Below are positions 51,641 to 64,000 of a DNA stretch of 64,000 bases, piece after piece. Made by a program: the position numbers and the translations under genes. Under the pieces are notes generated by a model. That model saw only the letters and a list, made by a program, of their open reading frames with translations, did no database searches and was not told the origin of the DNA. Numbering within the stretch: the first letter of the stretch is position 1; every line of letters starts with the position of its first letter. Source of the DNA: Symsagittifera roscoffensis (taxonomy: Eukaryota > Xenacoelomorpha > Acoela > Convolutidae); the NCBI RefSeq assembly GCF_963678635.1, contig NC_087062.1, positions 54,942,473-55,006,472 of the forward strand, given 5' to 3'.

Positions 51641-51991
51641 GTGATAAATTTTCTTATGATGCTAGTTTCACATTCTATTGTCTTGGCTCGTTGCTGTTCC
51701 AAACCTAGTCTCATCGATAGATCTAGTTCGAAATTTTTGAACTTTTTTTGCCTCTGTGTTAATTATAATTTTCCCACACCACTTATGTTTCTTCGCCGAT
51801 ATGTTTCTTTGTATAATTTTTCCACTTGATCCATTTTTAGTGTAACATGGCGAGTAAAGACCACAATCCAAGTATTTTGGTCTTATAAAAAAATCATTAA
51901 AGCAATTTCAGAGTGAGCATCCAAGAAAGAGCCCTTATTATCACAAAAAAATGCTTCAACTTGTTTTAATTACATTTTCTCTCAATTTTAG

Positions 51992-52620
51992 GTTTCATTC
52001 CTCTCAAGTTTGAGGAGAAGTCTTCGTACACAGAATCGCCTACTAAGAAGTACGACAGACTGGCTTTCAAGTACCTCGGAATGGCCTTCGTTCCCCTGCT
52101 CCTTGGTTATTCCATCTACTCTCTGATCTACAACGAGCACAAAGGGTGGTACTCTTACGTGCTGGGCATGATGTACGGGTTCCTCCTCACCTTCGGCTTC
52201 ATCATGATGACTCCTCAGTTGTTCATCAACTACAAAATGAAGTCGGTCGCCCACCTGCCCTGGAGAATGCTGACGTACAAGGCGCTGAACACATTCATCG
52301 ATGACATCTTTGCGTTCGTGATCCAAATGCCGACCTTGTACCGAATCGGATGCCTTCGCGATGACGTCATCTTCTTCATTTTTCTCTACCAGAAATACAT
52401 CTACCCCGTGGACAAGACCAGAACCAATGAGTTCGGAGTGACTGGAGAGCAGCTGGAATAAGCAGGTGGAACTACTAAACCTGCGATTGAGCAGCCAGCT
52501 GAATCAGGTGGATCGAAGAAAAAGAAACCGGGAAAGCCGAAAACGGGAGCTGCTGCTAATGACGAGAAATCGGAGAGGGCAGAGGACGTCGAAGATACTG
52601 AGCCCAAGAAAGATAAATGA
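51992..52620 (+). pseudogene. CLPTM1: Duplicate of CLPTM1 exon 3 with premature stop
   Basis: This has the same acceptor and sequence as exon 3 at 46654-47282, but CAA is changed to TAA at 52459-52461 (after GEQLE), removing the lysine-rich tail of about 53 residues. All membrane spans precede the stop. If splicing skipped unit 1 it could in principle make a shortened isoform. More likely it is an unused copy. Confidence 0.85.
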
Positions 52621-53366
52621 GAATGAGCATTGCTGACGTATTCCAATCTGTTATTTAAGTAAATTTGTTTCGTTTTGTGTTCAACCAGGATATTTGTGGT
52701 TATTTCAAACAGGGTTGCTTGTTTGAAACAAAGAGGGGGTCTTGTTTACTTATTCCGCTCAAAGTCGCAAATCTCTAATATAAAAACAAATGAAAATGCT
52801 CCACTCTGATTGGTTATTATTTAACACTTCTACAAAATACAGTTTGAACAGCACATTAAATTTGGTAGTGGCTTTTGAAAAGTTTGGGCGAAATAAGTAA
52901 TTAAAAGACTCCAAAGGAGTTCTTTTTTGACTTGCTTTTTTGCCAAACTAAAATTTTTGACATTCGAACGAATAAAATAACTATATAGGAAATTGGTAAA
53001 AACTATATAATTCAATCTTACAACTAATGTTGAAGAATTTTCTGCAGCCCTGCTTTAAAACCCTAAGTTCGCATCTGCCCTGTCCATCTTTCGTAGAAGA
53101 CCACCTGCTTAATTATAATTAGCAGTGACTTTTAAAGTGACCTGCCGACAGGAAGTTTCTGTAGCCTTGTAGTGCACGATTATCCACGAATATTTACATC
53201 TGTTGTCTATCGCAGCTGCTCAACCTAATTATGATGTTATTGTGAATTGTCAGATTGATTTATGTATTTTATATTCCCTTGTCTTCTGATGATAAATGTT
53301 TGTTTGATGCTCCTTTTTGAAACTATTGAATGGAAATAATTTTAAATTTATCTCTTTTCCAACATG

Positions 53367-56300
53367 TTAGCTGAAACTTAATTTCTGGTCTCGACTTGGC
53401 CTGCGCTTTTTTGAATACAATTTCTTATAATTTTTTATAGCTTTCCTCCAGAATAGATCGACCGATGTAAAATCGTAAAATGTATACCCTTTCTTTGAAG
53501 GAAATTGCTCGTTAGGTCTCAACCTCATTTCCTGGAACCAGTGAACATCAATAAGGTTGAACCGATTATCGTTTTTGAGCCATTCAAAGGGAGAATTATA
53601 AGAACATATGTTTAAACAACAAATTGATAACTGTGCAAGCGAGGGCGTTGCCTGAATCTCAAGTTTTGGTTTGTTTTCTACAATGTTTCTGGTTTTAAGG
53701 TTAGGCCGTATTTGTTTTGGAGCAAAATTGAGGATATTCAAGTTTTTAACAGACCGCACTCTACTTAGGTCTACATATATTTGCCCATACTGCAGAAAGG
53801 AGCAAGCTGTTTTAAAATCAGCAACCACGCGCTCGAGAGTTAAACTTTGAGACTTGTGAATTGTTATGGCTCAAGCAAGAATTAATGGGAATTGAATGTG
53901 GACAGGAGGCATTTTGACCTCCACGGGAGGGGGGGGGCAGCAACACTCAGCTTCATAATTGGTATCGAATTGAAATTCAGAGCATAATTGTCTTCGGTTG
54001 AAGCTATTAACTCCGTTTCGAGTGGTTGCGATCTTTGTCACCGTAATCTTCAACAACCTGGAACAAAGAAATGAAAAATCAAACTAATGTGGTTATTGAA
54101 AGCAACCCACAACTGACCATTCAAAAACCTCAAATTCTAGGAGTCACCGTAATAACCTCTGTGCTTTCACTGAACACATTACCAGAGATAAACTAACTCA
54201 AACACAAAATAAATAACTGAAAAAGCTCTCAGGGACAGGCTGGGGATGCAGCAAAGAAACTGTAAGCATTACATTTAAGGCCATTGGGCGTAGTATTCTG
54301 AGTTACGCAGCTCCTATATGGACATCTTCAGTAAGTGATTCTCGTTGGAAAGACCTTCAAACTCGACAAAACACAGCACTAAGAACTGTAACTGGCTGCA
54401 CAAATATGACCCCAATTTAACACCTTAATTGTGAAATTCTGATACTGCGAGCGAAAGAAAACAGTGAATTTTAAGCAAACATTTTTCAACTGGCTGCAAT
54501 CAACAAGAACGGTGTGACCACAACACAACCAAACACAACCCAATGTCGAGACCAATAAAACCCTTGCCAAAAAATACTATGGCGAAATCAAAAATAATCT
54601 GAATGAAAATGATCGCTGAAAACATTTCATCCAAATGAAGTGAGAAGCTACGTGACCAAACATCCCTCTAAGCTAACGGGCTCTCAAACTCCAGAAAGAG
54701 CTTCGGAAGAAAACAGCCTTCCCAGAAGTTCACGACGTACTCTTGCTCAAATCCGCTGTGGATATAGCACACAGTTTAATAGCTATCTGTCAAGATAGGA
54801 CAAAAACATCAAACGCAACTGCTCAAACTAACGCTAGTCCGCACGACACATACCACCTCTTTAACTGTCCATTGAAGCCAACATCTCTTAAACTTGACAA
54901 ACTGTGGGACAACCCCGTTTTTCTCGGTTCTCCGCTCTAATTGAAAACTGTCCGCTGAAACCGGGCACGGGAGTTTTGTTCGCTTCTCCGTACCACAAAC
55001 TGCACCATAGAACGGTGTTTACTCAGTACTGTCGGAAGGGGCCTTCCTGCTCTTAGCGAACCCTGGGAAAACCACCGTTACTGTTTTACGGGCGAGACGA
55101 AACAATCAATCAATCTCCACAATCTTCGATTGGGGAGTATTGAAAATAAACGGCAATGAAGAAACGAATTGGACTACCCCTCTTTTTGCAGCTACAAACA
55201 ACAACATCTTTGTCACGGTCCCAATTGCACCAATCATGCGACCATCACTGATGTCTATATTACAAACGAGCATAATGGAGCTCCATGAGGGTTGCTTGTC
55301 AAGTGTCTGCTGATGATATGAACGGCTGATTTTCCCACGCAGGTAATTTTTGCGGAAAAAAATCAACTGCTTTTGACTTAAAGATGTTGCCTCCCAACTT
55401 CGCGTGCATTATTTCATAATGGCGCATAGTTGGTTCACCATCTGGATATCTTTGCAAAATTTGCGATGTAATTTGGCTCCACTGAATTGTTGAATTGACA
55501 AATTCGAGTTATTCGACATCACTTTCTGTATGCTTACCGACGCGAATGCGAGACAGTATTTAGGAAAATTGTTGGTCATTTTTCTGCGTCACAGATTTAC
55601 TGAATTGCCAGCCAAATCTTGATTTCTTTTAAAAAATCCATTAATATCATCATCCAGTTCTGAGTAAATTGGCTTAGCTTCAACTAGCGGTAATTGATAC
55701 AAATCAGCTAAAATAACAACAATATCCAAAAAGTGGGTTACCAGTCGTGTGAAATCAAAACCTTATATTTCACAGAGTCTCTGGTGTAGTTGAACGAGTC
55801 TTTTGGGAGACATCATGCTACCTTCGTCAATCACAACTGTATTAGTTTGGGAAGATTGGTAATGAAATTTTGTAGAAAGTTTGGGCAACAAGTTCTTTCT
55901 ATGACGAGGCATGGAAGAAGAGCTGTCGATTACAACACCTTCGATAACTAAGGCAGCTACCTCTGTTATTGCGCAAACGGCATTCTGGGTTTAACTTGTG
56001 AATTTTTCTGTTTTTGAAGCTAGAAAACTATTGGCTGCAACAAGGGCCTCGATTACAAGGGTATTGCAATCGGGTACCAGACTTTTTTCCCATCAACAAC
56101 CTTGTCCACAGGACTCACTTATGAACTCCTTCAGAAATCCTCTTTGCTAACCCTACTCCTCTCGGCTGCAAATATTAAGCCTGATTGAATTTGTTTTTTT
56201 TTGAATATTCGTCCCTTTCAAAATTTGCTTTTTATGTTGGTTGTTCCAACTCGATGAGTTAAAATTTTATTTATTTTTTGTTGTCCTTTTTTCGGCTTAA

Positions 56301-58930
56301 TAGGCTCGGGCATATTTTATATCGGCTTAGTGGCCTAGTTTCGAGTGGTTTCAAGAGGAACATAGTTTCTTTTGTTCAGCTCTGAATCGCACCAAATGCT
56401 GAAAATTTTAATGGAAATTAGAGTTCAAGTCTTTCATGACAGAAATTTTTTTTTGGCCTCCGTTTTTTTCTCTTTTTTGGCTTGATGACTTTCGGCCTAT
56501 ATTATATCGGTTTATGGTGGCTTATTAAGCCTTTAGATTGGCGATAGAAAATGTGTGTGTGCGTGTCTGTGTTTTGAGGGTGAGGGGGACTTAATAAGTT
56601 CTTATAAGTCTTAGAAATTTTTGATTTTTTCTTGTTTTTTCTATTTTTTCCGGCTTGATAGGTTTTGGCCTTTATTACATCAGCTTAGCCGGCACTTGTT
56701 GAGTCGCTTCACGAGCTGTGTTTTATATGTGTTTTGAGGGTTAGGGGGTTAAATTAGTAGAAGTCTTTTTAGTAGTCTTAAATTTTTTGGCTTTTTTTTC
56801 AGCTAATAGGTTTCGGCCAATATTATACTGTCATAGTGGCCGCTTATTGTTTCATTTGACGCGCGACGTGTGTGTGTATGTTTGTGTTTTTTTGATGTGT
56901 GGGGGACTTGATATATTTTTTAAGGGTTTCTGCCAAGGTATTTCCTGCTTTTTTACCGCGTGATAAATTTTCTTATGATGCTAGTTTCACATTCTATTGT
57001 CTTGGCTCGTTGCTGTTCCAAACCTAGTCTCATCGATAGATCTAGTTCGAAATTTTTGAACTTTTTTTGCCTCTGTGTTAATTATAATTTTCCCACACCA
57101 CTTTGTCCCCGCTTTGTACTTGTTTAAGCGAAAACAGTATACTTGGAAAATCGGATGTCAACTTCAGATGCTTATCAAAAAATAGGTCGTAGTCATATTT
57201 TTCTTCAGCTTGCACTGGGTCCTTGTGATGCGAGCGTTTCAATTCTTGGATAACGTTGTCTTGGATGTCTTTTTATGAGACCGCCTGAGCATTGATATCG
57301 TCAGCATCTTTTTCCAGATGTTTTCCGGTTTTCAATAATAGCAATAACGACTGGATGCATCATTTTTGACGTAAAAGTTTTGGCCCTTCTAATAGTTCAG
57401 ACTCATTTCTCCACAGTAGATAGCGCAGCAGTAAACTTTGAATAAACTTCAGGGTTATCTTCAAAGTTGAAACCGGGGAACGTGATATATGCGGGCACTA
57501 CGAAGTTTAAACTTTGTCTTTCCATTCATTGTCACAAGCGACCGGGGGGTTTCGATTCTTCAAGTGCACGCAGTTCGTCTATTTATTTTCTGGTCGACAA
57601 TCACTTGTTTCTTTGTTTTTAGCCTGCTTATAATAAGACACAAACTCAGCCAAACGCAACTTTGAAAATGCTTTGCAAATTTCTTTTTGTGTTTTGTATT
57701 GTTGGTCTATCTGAATATTTATCGAATATGTTTATGACAAAATGTCTGTAGAATCTTTTTCCACCTTCTCTAAAAGACTAAAAGACTCTTGCTTTTAGCC
57801 ATTCTTGCTCATTCATAAATTGGAGTCGCATTAATAAAATTACATGCCGGGAAAGTTCTTCGTAGATAAATGTTCTCCTTGATAAAGTTCTCCCTGATAA
57901 TGTTCTGAAGCAAGGTTCCTGCTGTGAGACTTCACGAGCAGTTGAAAATGCAGTAAGACTTCAGGAGCAGTTTTTTTTTGCATAGTTTTCGCATAGATTT
58001 ATTTAATAATAGTTTCGCGCTGCTTGACTGAATCACTCGTTGCTTTTGATACTGTGATTTCTTTCTTTGAAAAGTATTTAACTAAATGCATAACACAAGA
58101 TAATGCCTTTAGCAGGGGCTATAGATCCAGGTTTGCGCGATAGCAGAAAATAAGGAAAGGGTTGTGTTTGTTTGTATAAACACTGCCAACATCCCGTAGA
58201 AAAAGAACTTCTACTGAGCTATCTGGAGAAATTGATAGTGAATTGTAGTAATCTGCAGGATCTCCTTTGGCTTTCAGTAATAATTTTGATATTGTCAATT
58301 GGATCCTAAAGGAAGATTTGCCGCGCTTAAACCAGTCTGAATATAATTTTCTAGTCGATATTGAAAATATCGTGAATCGAGCAGGAACTTTATTTGAGAG
58401 GTTAAATTTTTCTTGATACGTCAGTTTTGCTATATCATTAGTAGAAAGGGGACTGTCAAGAAAGCTTCTCGATGAAGCAATGTACAAATCTAGCCATTCT
58501 GGGCTAGCGCAGGAAATTGTATGTCAGAAATCAGAAATAGCAAGTTGTCTAACCATTGACAACAACTCATACGTAAATGTTTTTCAATGGCAAGGTGTTC
58601 CAGGAACTTGTGACGTAAATTTTTAATTGATCATCAAGTAGCGAAGAAGCTGCGATTCTTATTTTACATTTCTTCAAGTTTATACCAAAGCTGTTTTGTA
58701 GTTTCGATAGTTCGCATAAATATTGTGCATAGAAAAGATAATCAGGATTCGAACTGAATCTGCCAGAGTAATGAAGAAGTCTGACATGAAATACTGTGTA
58801 ATACTAAGTCGTTTTAACCAGTCGCAGGTTAGTCCATACCGAGTAAATGGAAAGCGAGAAAGGAATGCTAAGTAATCGCAGTTTTTGTTAGTCAGAAAAT
58901 TAAGGGTTTTGATTTTCTCCCGGAGCAACT
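53367..58930 (-). pseudogene. Degraded Helentron (Helitron-type) Rep/helicase gene, fuller copy
   Basis: Minus-strand fragments run in the order expected of a Helentron protein. Near 58930-58650: FLSRFPFTRYGLTCDWLKRL, LSITQYFMS and NPDYLFYAQYLCEL. Near 58490-58050: SFLDSPLSTNDIAKLT, NPFLIFCYRANLDL and CVMHLVKYFSKKE (Rep region). Near 57400: RYLLWRNESELLEGP (start of the helicase region). Helicase motifs as in unit 1 lie between 56000 and 53700, and the endonuclease-like LSICCLNICSYN near 53580. Rep proteins nick DNA for rolling-circle transposition. Multiple stops and frameshifts show it is dead. Confidence 0.75.
54214..54944 (+). pseudogene. Relic of a jockey/RTE-like LINE reverse transcriptase C-terminus (unit 2)
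   Basis: Duplicate of 48880-49610, with the same fragments and stops. Confidence 0.7.
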
Positions 58931-60080
58931 TCTACTACTTTCGAAATTGCGTTTTAGCTTTTGGTATTTTATCTGTTTCTTGTAGACAGGTAGAATGAGC
59001 TGGCATATGGTACGTTGTGATTTCTTCATCAGAGTTATCGTCTTCATCTTCTTCCGCAGCTTCACCAATTAATTTTTTGGTTAGCTTCCGTAGCTTTGAC
59101 AGCAGTTGAATTCTCTCGTTGTCAAAGTTTTGGCATGGGGGTTTATTTTAAGTTTTTCAATTGCTTTTATGCTTTTGAGGTACGTATGATGTCTTCATAT
59201 TCAGTTTTTTTAATTCTAACTTCCGTTTAAATTTGAGAAAAAAATGTCATGAGTTGCCAAGTTGGGGGCTAATCAAAAAACTGTTGGTAAAGCAATTGGC
59301 ACTTTGATCACAGCTCCTTAAATTTGCGTTGCTGCGTTCTGACAACTTGCGTTTTGAACATTTTAACAAAAAGTTTTCTAAGTGATGTCAAGTATTCTTC
59401 AAGTTGTGTCAGATCTAATTCAATAGGAGTATCATCAGCGGATAAGTCGTTTTACCCTATAAAACTGGCAAGCTTAAGTTATGCAAGGATTTGTGACATA
59501 TGATGCTCGTGACATATGACACGGCTAAAAGGGAACTCTTGCTCCACTGAGCTTAAATTAAGTCTTTTTTAAATAATTCGTGTGAATCGGAGTTTGACTC
59601 GAATTCTACAAATAGGCAAATTGTCAATTAGGACGAGCACATATTCTCGCATGCGACGAATTGCTGCCCTTGGAAAAGGGAGAAAAGAAGAATTTTCATC
59701 CCATACCAATTTTCGCCTGTTAAAAAAGTTCGAAACTTGATTTTTTGATGGCAGTTGACTATGGTTTATCATCTGAAACTATGCTGATTTTTCTTTCAAA
59801 TCCTTTTTTCGTATTCTTTAATTTTTCTTTACTTGTTTTTGAAGTGCAGCTTAGCCTCTGCGTACAACAAAAATTCAAGGTTCATGAAAACAATAGATAA
59901 AACATCTTAGCTAGCTAAAACTTGGTTACTGGAGTAAACTTGAAGTGTTATGAGCTGATTGTAGTTTTAGTGGTATAATAGTTTTTATGCAAAATGCTAT
60001 GATACGCGCAATTGAAGCTTATTGCTTGAAATTCATTTATATTCAAACTGGAATATAGATTTTTTAAAACCTGTATAGCT
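58931..60080. other. AT-rich region upstream of GrpE; possible Helentron N-terminal remains
   Basis: On the minus strand an acidic segment (AAEEDEDDNSDEE, near 59060) and a 67-codon open frame (59569-59772) may be remnants of the Helentron N-terminal part. Nothing is firmly recognised. The promoter of the GrpE gene is expected near 59900-60080 but no clear TATA box is seen. Confidence 0.4.
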
Positions 60081-60085
60081 TTCAG
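60072..60085 (+). promoter_or_regulatory. 3' splice site 12 bases before the GrpE start codon
   Basis: TGTATAGCTTTCAG precedes ATTCTTTGAAAA-ATG. It is a good acceptor with a very short distance to the ATG, as with spliced leaders. Confidence 0.45.
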
Positions 60086-60097
60086 ATTCTTTGAAAA

Positions 60098-60751
60098 ATG
60101 TCTATGTTGTCAACAGCTTGCAAACGAGTATTATTCCCGCGTGTTGTCAGAAGCTCCCGTAGATGTTTTTGCTCCTCAGTCGTGAAAACATCACAGCAAT
60201 CTGCAGATAGGGAAGCGACATCTACTGAACATAAACTTCCCACTGTTGAAGAAGTTTCAACCCTCAATTCTGAAATAGAATCAATGAAAGAACAGCTTTC
60301 GAAGGAAACGGAGCGTTCTAAAGAGTTGGATGATAAATATAGACGTTCAATAGCTGAAAATGAAAACCAAAGAATTCGATTGAGCAAGAAAATTGAAGAG
60401 GCTAAAATTTTTGGCATCCAGAAGTTCAGTAAAGACCTTCTGGAAATCTCAGATACTTTGGGGTTAGCACTTGAAAGTGTTTCCCAAGATGAGTTGAGCT
60501 CTAATGAACCTTTGAGGAATTTGTTCAATGGCCTCAAAATGACAGAAGTTCAGTTACAGAAAGTGTTTTCGAAACATAATTTGTTTAAAATTGACCCGAT
60601 TGACCAACCCTTCAATCCACATGAGCACGAGGCAGTTTTTTACCAGCCAATCGAGGGCAAGGAAAGTGGGACTGTTATCAATGTGCAGAAAGTAGGCTTT
60701 AAGTTGGAAGACAGAGTTATTCGACCTGCTATTGTCGGAGTTGCTAAGTAA
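60098..60751 (+). CDS. GRPEL1: Mitochondrial GrpE-like nucleotide exchange factor
   Basis: The protein has 217 residues, the same length as human GRPEL1. It releases ADP from mitochondrial Hsp70 during protein import and folding in the matrix. The N-terminus (about residues 1-35) is Arg/Ser-rich without acidic residues, a mitochondrial presequence. A long helix (about 50-110) gives the dimer coiled coil. Conserved blocks: YRRSIAENENQRIR, EEAKIFGIQKFSKDLLEISDTL, MTEVQLQKVFSKH, NPHEHEAVF and VINVQKVGFKLEDRVIRPAIVGV. No intron interrupts the gene. AATAAA at 60789 follows the stop. The PPCS gene starts 253 bases downstream on the same strand. Confidence 0.93.
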   Translation: MSMLSTACKRVLFPRVVRSSRRCFCSSVVKTSQQSADREATSTEHKLPTVEEVSTLNSEIESMKEQLSKETERSKELDDKYRRSIAENENQRIRLSKKIEEAKIFGIQKFSKDLLEISDTLGLALESVSQDELSSNEPLRNLFNGLKMTEVQLQKVFSKHNLFKIDPIDQPFNPHEHEAVFYQPIEGKESGTVINVQKVGFKLEDRVIRPAIVGVAK

Positions 60752-61004
60752 ATTATGACTGTCAAACCCATGTTTTCATTTCTCAAGGAAATAAATTATC
60801 TGTAGTATTTTTATTTTGATGTCTCTTCCATAGCCAAACATTAAATTAAGACATTAGTTCTAGAAGTCAAGCTTTTAAATCTTTTCAGATGAACGTTGAC
60901 GTTACAGATATTATATCATTGATTGAGATTTTCTGCAGCAAAGTTTAATTTTATCATGTTCGCATAATCGGCAAACTTTCATAGTTTACACTAGCTGGTG
61001 AAAT
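60752..61004 (+). other. GrpE-PPCS intergenic region with polyadenylation signal and 3' splice sites
   Basis: AATAAA at 60789-60794 is followed by acceptor-like TTTTCTGCAG (AG at 60937-60938) and TTTACACTAG about ten bases before the PPCS ATG. The order poly(A) signal, acceptor, next ORF is that of trans-spliced gene clusters; this is an inference. Confidence 0.4.
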
Positions 61005-61937
61005 ATGGACGACAAATCTTACGTTGAGTTTGAGCGAATGATTGCAACTTCAAACACTATTTTGAATTATAACCAAGCTGTAACCGATTCTTTGAATGCA
61101 TTCATCAAATCTTCGCTTGAATCGCAAGATTCCAGGCTAGTTTTGGTAACCTCTGGAGGCACTAGTGTGCCCCTGGAAAAGGAGCCAGTGAGACATCTGG
61201 ATAATTTTTCAACTGGACTCAGAGGTGCTAGAAGCTCGGAAGAGTTCCTGGCCGACAAAGACTACAAAGTTATTTTGCTAAAACGTGACAACGCGAAGCT
61301 ACCTTTTGCCGAAGAGTTACCTTTCGCAACAAAAATTTCGCAAGATGGTTTGTTTTCGAATAGCTTTGACGATGTTACTTCACATGACCATCTGACCATT
61401 GAAAAATTAGAGCTGCTTCGTGAGAAATCATCGCGCTTGTTTTTGCTTAATTTCGTTACTGTTCACGAATATTTTGCGATTCTGCGGCACATTTGCATTG
61501 AAGCTAACGGCCTGGGACCTCGATTTATGTTATATGCGGCCGCCGCTGTTTCAGATTACTACATTCCAGTTGACAATTTACCGGAACATAAAATTCCCTC
61601 AGGACTTAGTTGTCTCACTTTGAATCTCTTCCCTGTACCTAAAGCTCTGCATTATGTACTCAAAAGATGGTGCTCTGATTGTTTTATGGTCACGTTTAAA
61701 TTAGAAACTGAGGAAAATACGCTCATTGAAAAGTGTGAGAAGGCACTTAAAACTTATAATCATCATTTTGTTGTCGGAAATATTCTTTCAAAAAGACACA
61801 AGGAGGTTGTTCTTTGCTCAAAACCTAAAAAAAGTTTTGTAGTGGAAAACATTGAGCTTAAGGAATCTTCACAAAATTTGGAGTCTTTGTTTATACCTGC
61901 TATTATTCAAGGTCATTTGGAGTTTGTTGCCTTATGA
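61005..61937 (+). CDS. PPCS: Phosphopantothenate-cysteine ligase
   Basis: The protein has 310 residues (human PPCS 311). It joins 4'-phosphopantothenate and cysteine, using ATP (or CTP), in the second step of coenzyme A synthesis in the cytosol. Family motifs: [62 protein letters not shown] and [10 protein letters not shown]. The C-terminal region is less conserved. No intron is present. ATG 61005 gives the expected N-terminal extension. It lies between two mitochondrial-protein genes on the same strand with short spacers. Confidence 0.93.
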   Translation: MDDKSYVEFERMIATSNTILNYNQAVTDSLNAFIKSSLESQDSRLVLVTSGGTSVPLEKEPVRHLDNFSTGLRGARSSEEFLADKDYKVILLKRDNAKLPFAEELPFATKISQDGLFSNSFDDVTSHDHLTIEKLELLREKSSRLFLLNFVTVHEYFAILRHICIEANGLGPRFMLYAAAAVSDYYIPVDNLPEHKIPSGLSCLTLNLFPVPKALHYVLKRWCSDCFMVTFKLETEENTLIEKCEKALKTYNHHFVVGNILSKRHKEVVLCSKPKKSFVVENIELKESSQNLESLFIPAIIQGHLEFVAL

Positions 61938-62589
<652 letters not shown>

Positions 62590-63770
62590 GCGAAACTGGA
62601 GCGGAATATTACAACTAGAGGCTGGCACACAACAGTTGAACCAAGAGCACATTTACTCGCAAGCTGGGACATAGATTAATTCACGAAACTCAATGCTCTG
62701 AGCTGATCTTTTACTCACTGATGTAGTACCACTAATTGACGATAATTTGTATCTATGTTGCGAACTTGAAATTACTACTGTTAACGGAGACAATATATCA
62801 TGTTAACCTGACTTCCTGTTTTTTTTTGCGAGCCATCATGAGTATCAGACAAGTTGCCTGTTAATAAGCCAGTCAAATCTTACATTGTTGTAGTTCTTTT
62901 TGTTTCAACAGGGGGTTTCGGGGGTTTTCCATTGAAAAAGGTAGGCGTCTATATTGAGATCAACCTTTATGAACTTCATTTGTCACGTGATAGTTATTTT
63001 GATTTCTAAATTAAAAACTATCCCAACGCGATTAGAAGTCACTTGAATCGTGTTTTTTCCTTCGGTGCTATTATTGGGTTTTCAAACTTGATCAGGTGGA
63101 GTTCAAGCGGGGCTCTCCAATAAAAGGGGTCAAATATTAAGAAAGGTTGCTCTTAAGAGAAGTTGTTCTCAAGTTTTGTTTCAGACGGTTTAATCAGATT
63201 AATTTCACATTGATGCCTTAAAATTATCTTGAAAAAAAAGTCTTGAAGGACTTAGGCAAAGAATCAATAAATTGAGATCAAAAATTGGTTTTTCAAGTGA
63301 AATGATTGAACCGATAAATTGCTTTTAAATTAGCAAGCGTTATCAAATACAAACTTTTTTGTTGTAAACAACTTGTTGATCAAATTTAACGAATCAATTC
63401 GTAAGCTCTTGTGTGAACTCGTCAACGAACTGGCAAATTTTGAGTATTTTTAGTTTATATACCCATTCTATATGATTTTTTTCCGATTTTGTAAAGTTTC
63501 AGGTTTTTCACCTAAAATGTTTGTTTTCGACTTGAATGGTTTCGGCTTAATTATCTTAGTTTTTTTTACCTCAAGATCCCTTGTTTTTTCTTCTAAAGGT
63601 TCGGCCAGCCTTTCTTCTTTTAACAAAAATTTTAGCACTGATCCGAATGTCTCGACCCCAACGTACCCCCCATACTGTCCTTCCTCACATACCACTTTTC
63701 GTCTTTTTCAACTGTTTCCAGAACACCGCTTTTTTTACCCCAATTGACTAGTGGCTTCGTCCGATCGAAG
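62590..63770. other. Region downstream of ATP synthase subunit c
   Basis: No gene recognised. AATAAA near 63265 is far from the stop. Opposed open stretches at 63468-63750 have no similarity that I can see. Confidence 0.4.
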
Positions 63771-63779
63771 TTGGGACGT

Positions 63780-63915
63780 TTCTGTGGATTGGTTTGAGCA
63801 TTCCGGACGCGCCCGCTCGGGGCTAAAAACAACCATAAATGTTATCAAAGCGGGATTCGAGCGCATGGTCTTTGTTTGAAAAGCCGCGCGTCTTACCCAC
63901 TCAGCCAGAGCTGCT
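63780..63915 (-). repeat. tRNA-derived SINE, minus strand
   Basis: On the minus strand, A-box TGGCTGAGTGG (63898-63908) and B-box GCTCGAATCCC (63852-63862) are present with leucine/serine-type tRNA resemblance. The acceptor and T stems do not pair properly, so this is not an intact tRNA gene. The body continues towards 63780. Confidence 0.55.
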
Positions 63916-64000
63916 TACGTTTTAGTATGCTTATGTCATTTGGGTTTACTTGGCTCATAACAGGGCGTTTGAAGGATAAAAACATGAATCAGTTGGCAGT

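Larger units (their letters stand above)
46455..51792. repeat. Tandem duplication, unit 1 (5.3 kb)
   Basis: This unit is nearly identical to 51793-57103. Unit 1 begins inside CLPTM1 intron 2 and includes intact exon 3, a non-LTR relic, a Helentron helicase fragment and AT-rich repeats. The differences I see are a few substitutions and run-length changes, for example the G run near 48591. Units abut directly, with about nine junction bases. Confidence 0.93.
51793..57103. repeat. Tandem duplication, unit 2 (5.3 kb)
   Basis: Second copy of 46455-51783. It joins the downstream part of the Helentron at 57104 without interruption, so its right edge is the original context, while unit 1 keeps the original left context (CLPTM1 exons 1-2). 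Confidence 0.93.

Noticed and set aside
63850-63912. tRNA gene on the minus strand
   Set aside because: A and B boxes are present but the acceptor and T stems do not pair; a SINE head is more likely.

Overview
The window is nuclear DNA of an invertebrate animal. It holds conserved eukaryotic genes with GT-AG introns (CLPTM1) and nuclear genes for mitochondrial proteins (a GrpE-like co-chaperone and ATP synthase subunit c), set among LTR, LINE, SINE and Helitron-type elements. I cannot name the phylum. Good 3' splice sites lie a few to about 70 bases upstream of several start codons, and three short intronless genes follow each other on one strand. This would fit spliced-leader trans-splicing, but no leader RNA gene was seen.

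Layout. (1) 1-11237: the 3' part of an old, decayed copy (A) of a giant Ty3/gypsy-type retrotransposon: polyprotein tail, a broken second ORF, 3' UTR, an LTR, and a scrap of leader after that LTR. (2) 11247-12901: two copies of an interspersed repeat (R) with tRNA-like boxes. (3) 12902-38095: a young, nearly complete copy (B) of the giant element, about 25.2 kb, with LTRs of about 920 bp differing at about six positions. It has a 2.95-kb leader, a gag-pol ORF of about 3,195 codons ending in a macro-domain-like module, and a second ORF of about 3,000 codons in the env position. That second ORF carries an SGNH-hydrolase domain and is otherwise unrecognised. B sits inside the second R copy, and the uninterrupted R copy shows the empty target site. 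(4) 38379-43017: a CR1-like LINE with an SGNH ORF, an ORF1 with a zinc finger, and an APE/RT ORF2. ORF1 and ORF2 share a frame and are separated only by UGA CUAG. (5) 43018-57103: a SINE, the three-exon CLPTM1 gene, and a near-perfect 5.3-kb tandem duplication that copies the last CLPTM1 exon (the second copy has a stop) with a degraded Helentron and a non-LTR relic. (6) 57104-64000: the Rep part of the Helentron, then GrpE, PPCS and ATP synthase subunit c genes in a row, and a SINE at the right edge.

How the parts work together. In element B, gag-pol supplies capsid, protease, RT/RNase H and integrase. The second ORF probably needs a spliced mRNA, since a strong 3' splice site precedes it in both copies. 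The leader contains a cluster of 11 copies of TCCGGAGGGGTC. Eight successive intervals run 25/16/25/16/25/16/25/25 bp while the bases between motifs differ. This is the most unusual structure in the window and recalls the zinc-finger-site array in the Drosophila gypsy 5' UTR. Internal copies of the sequence next to the 3' LTR (TGTCCGGGGAG) are also present.
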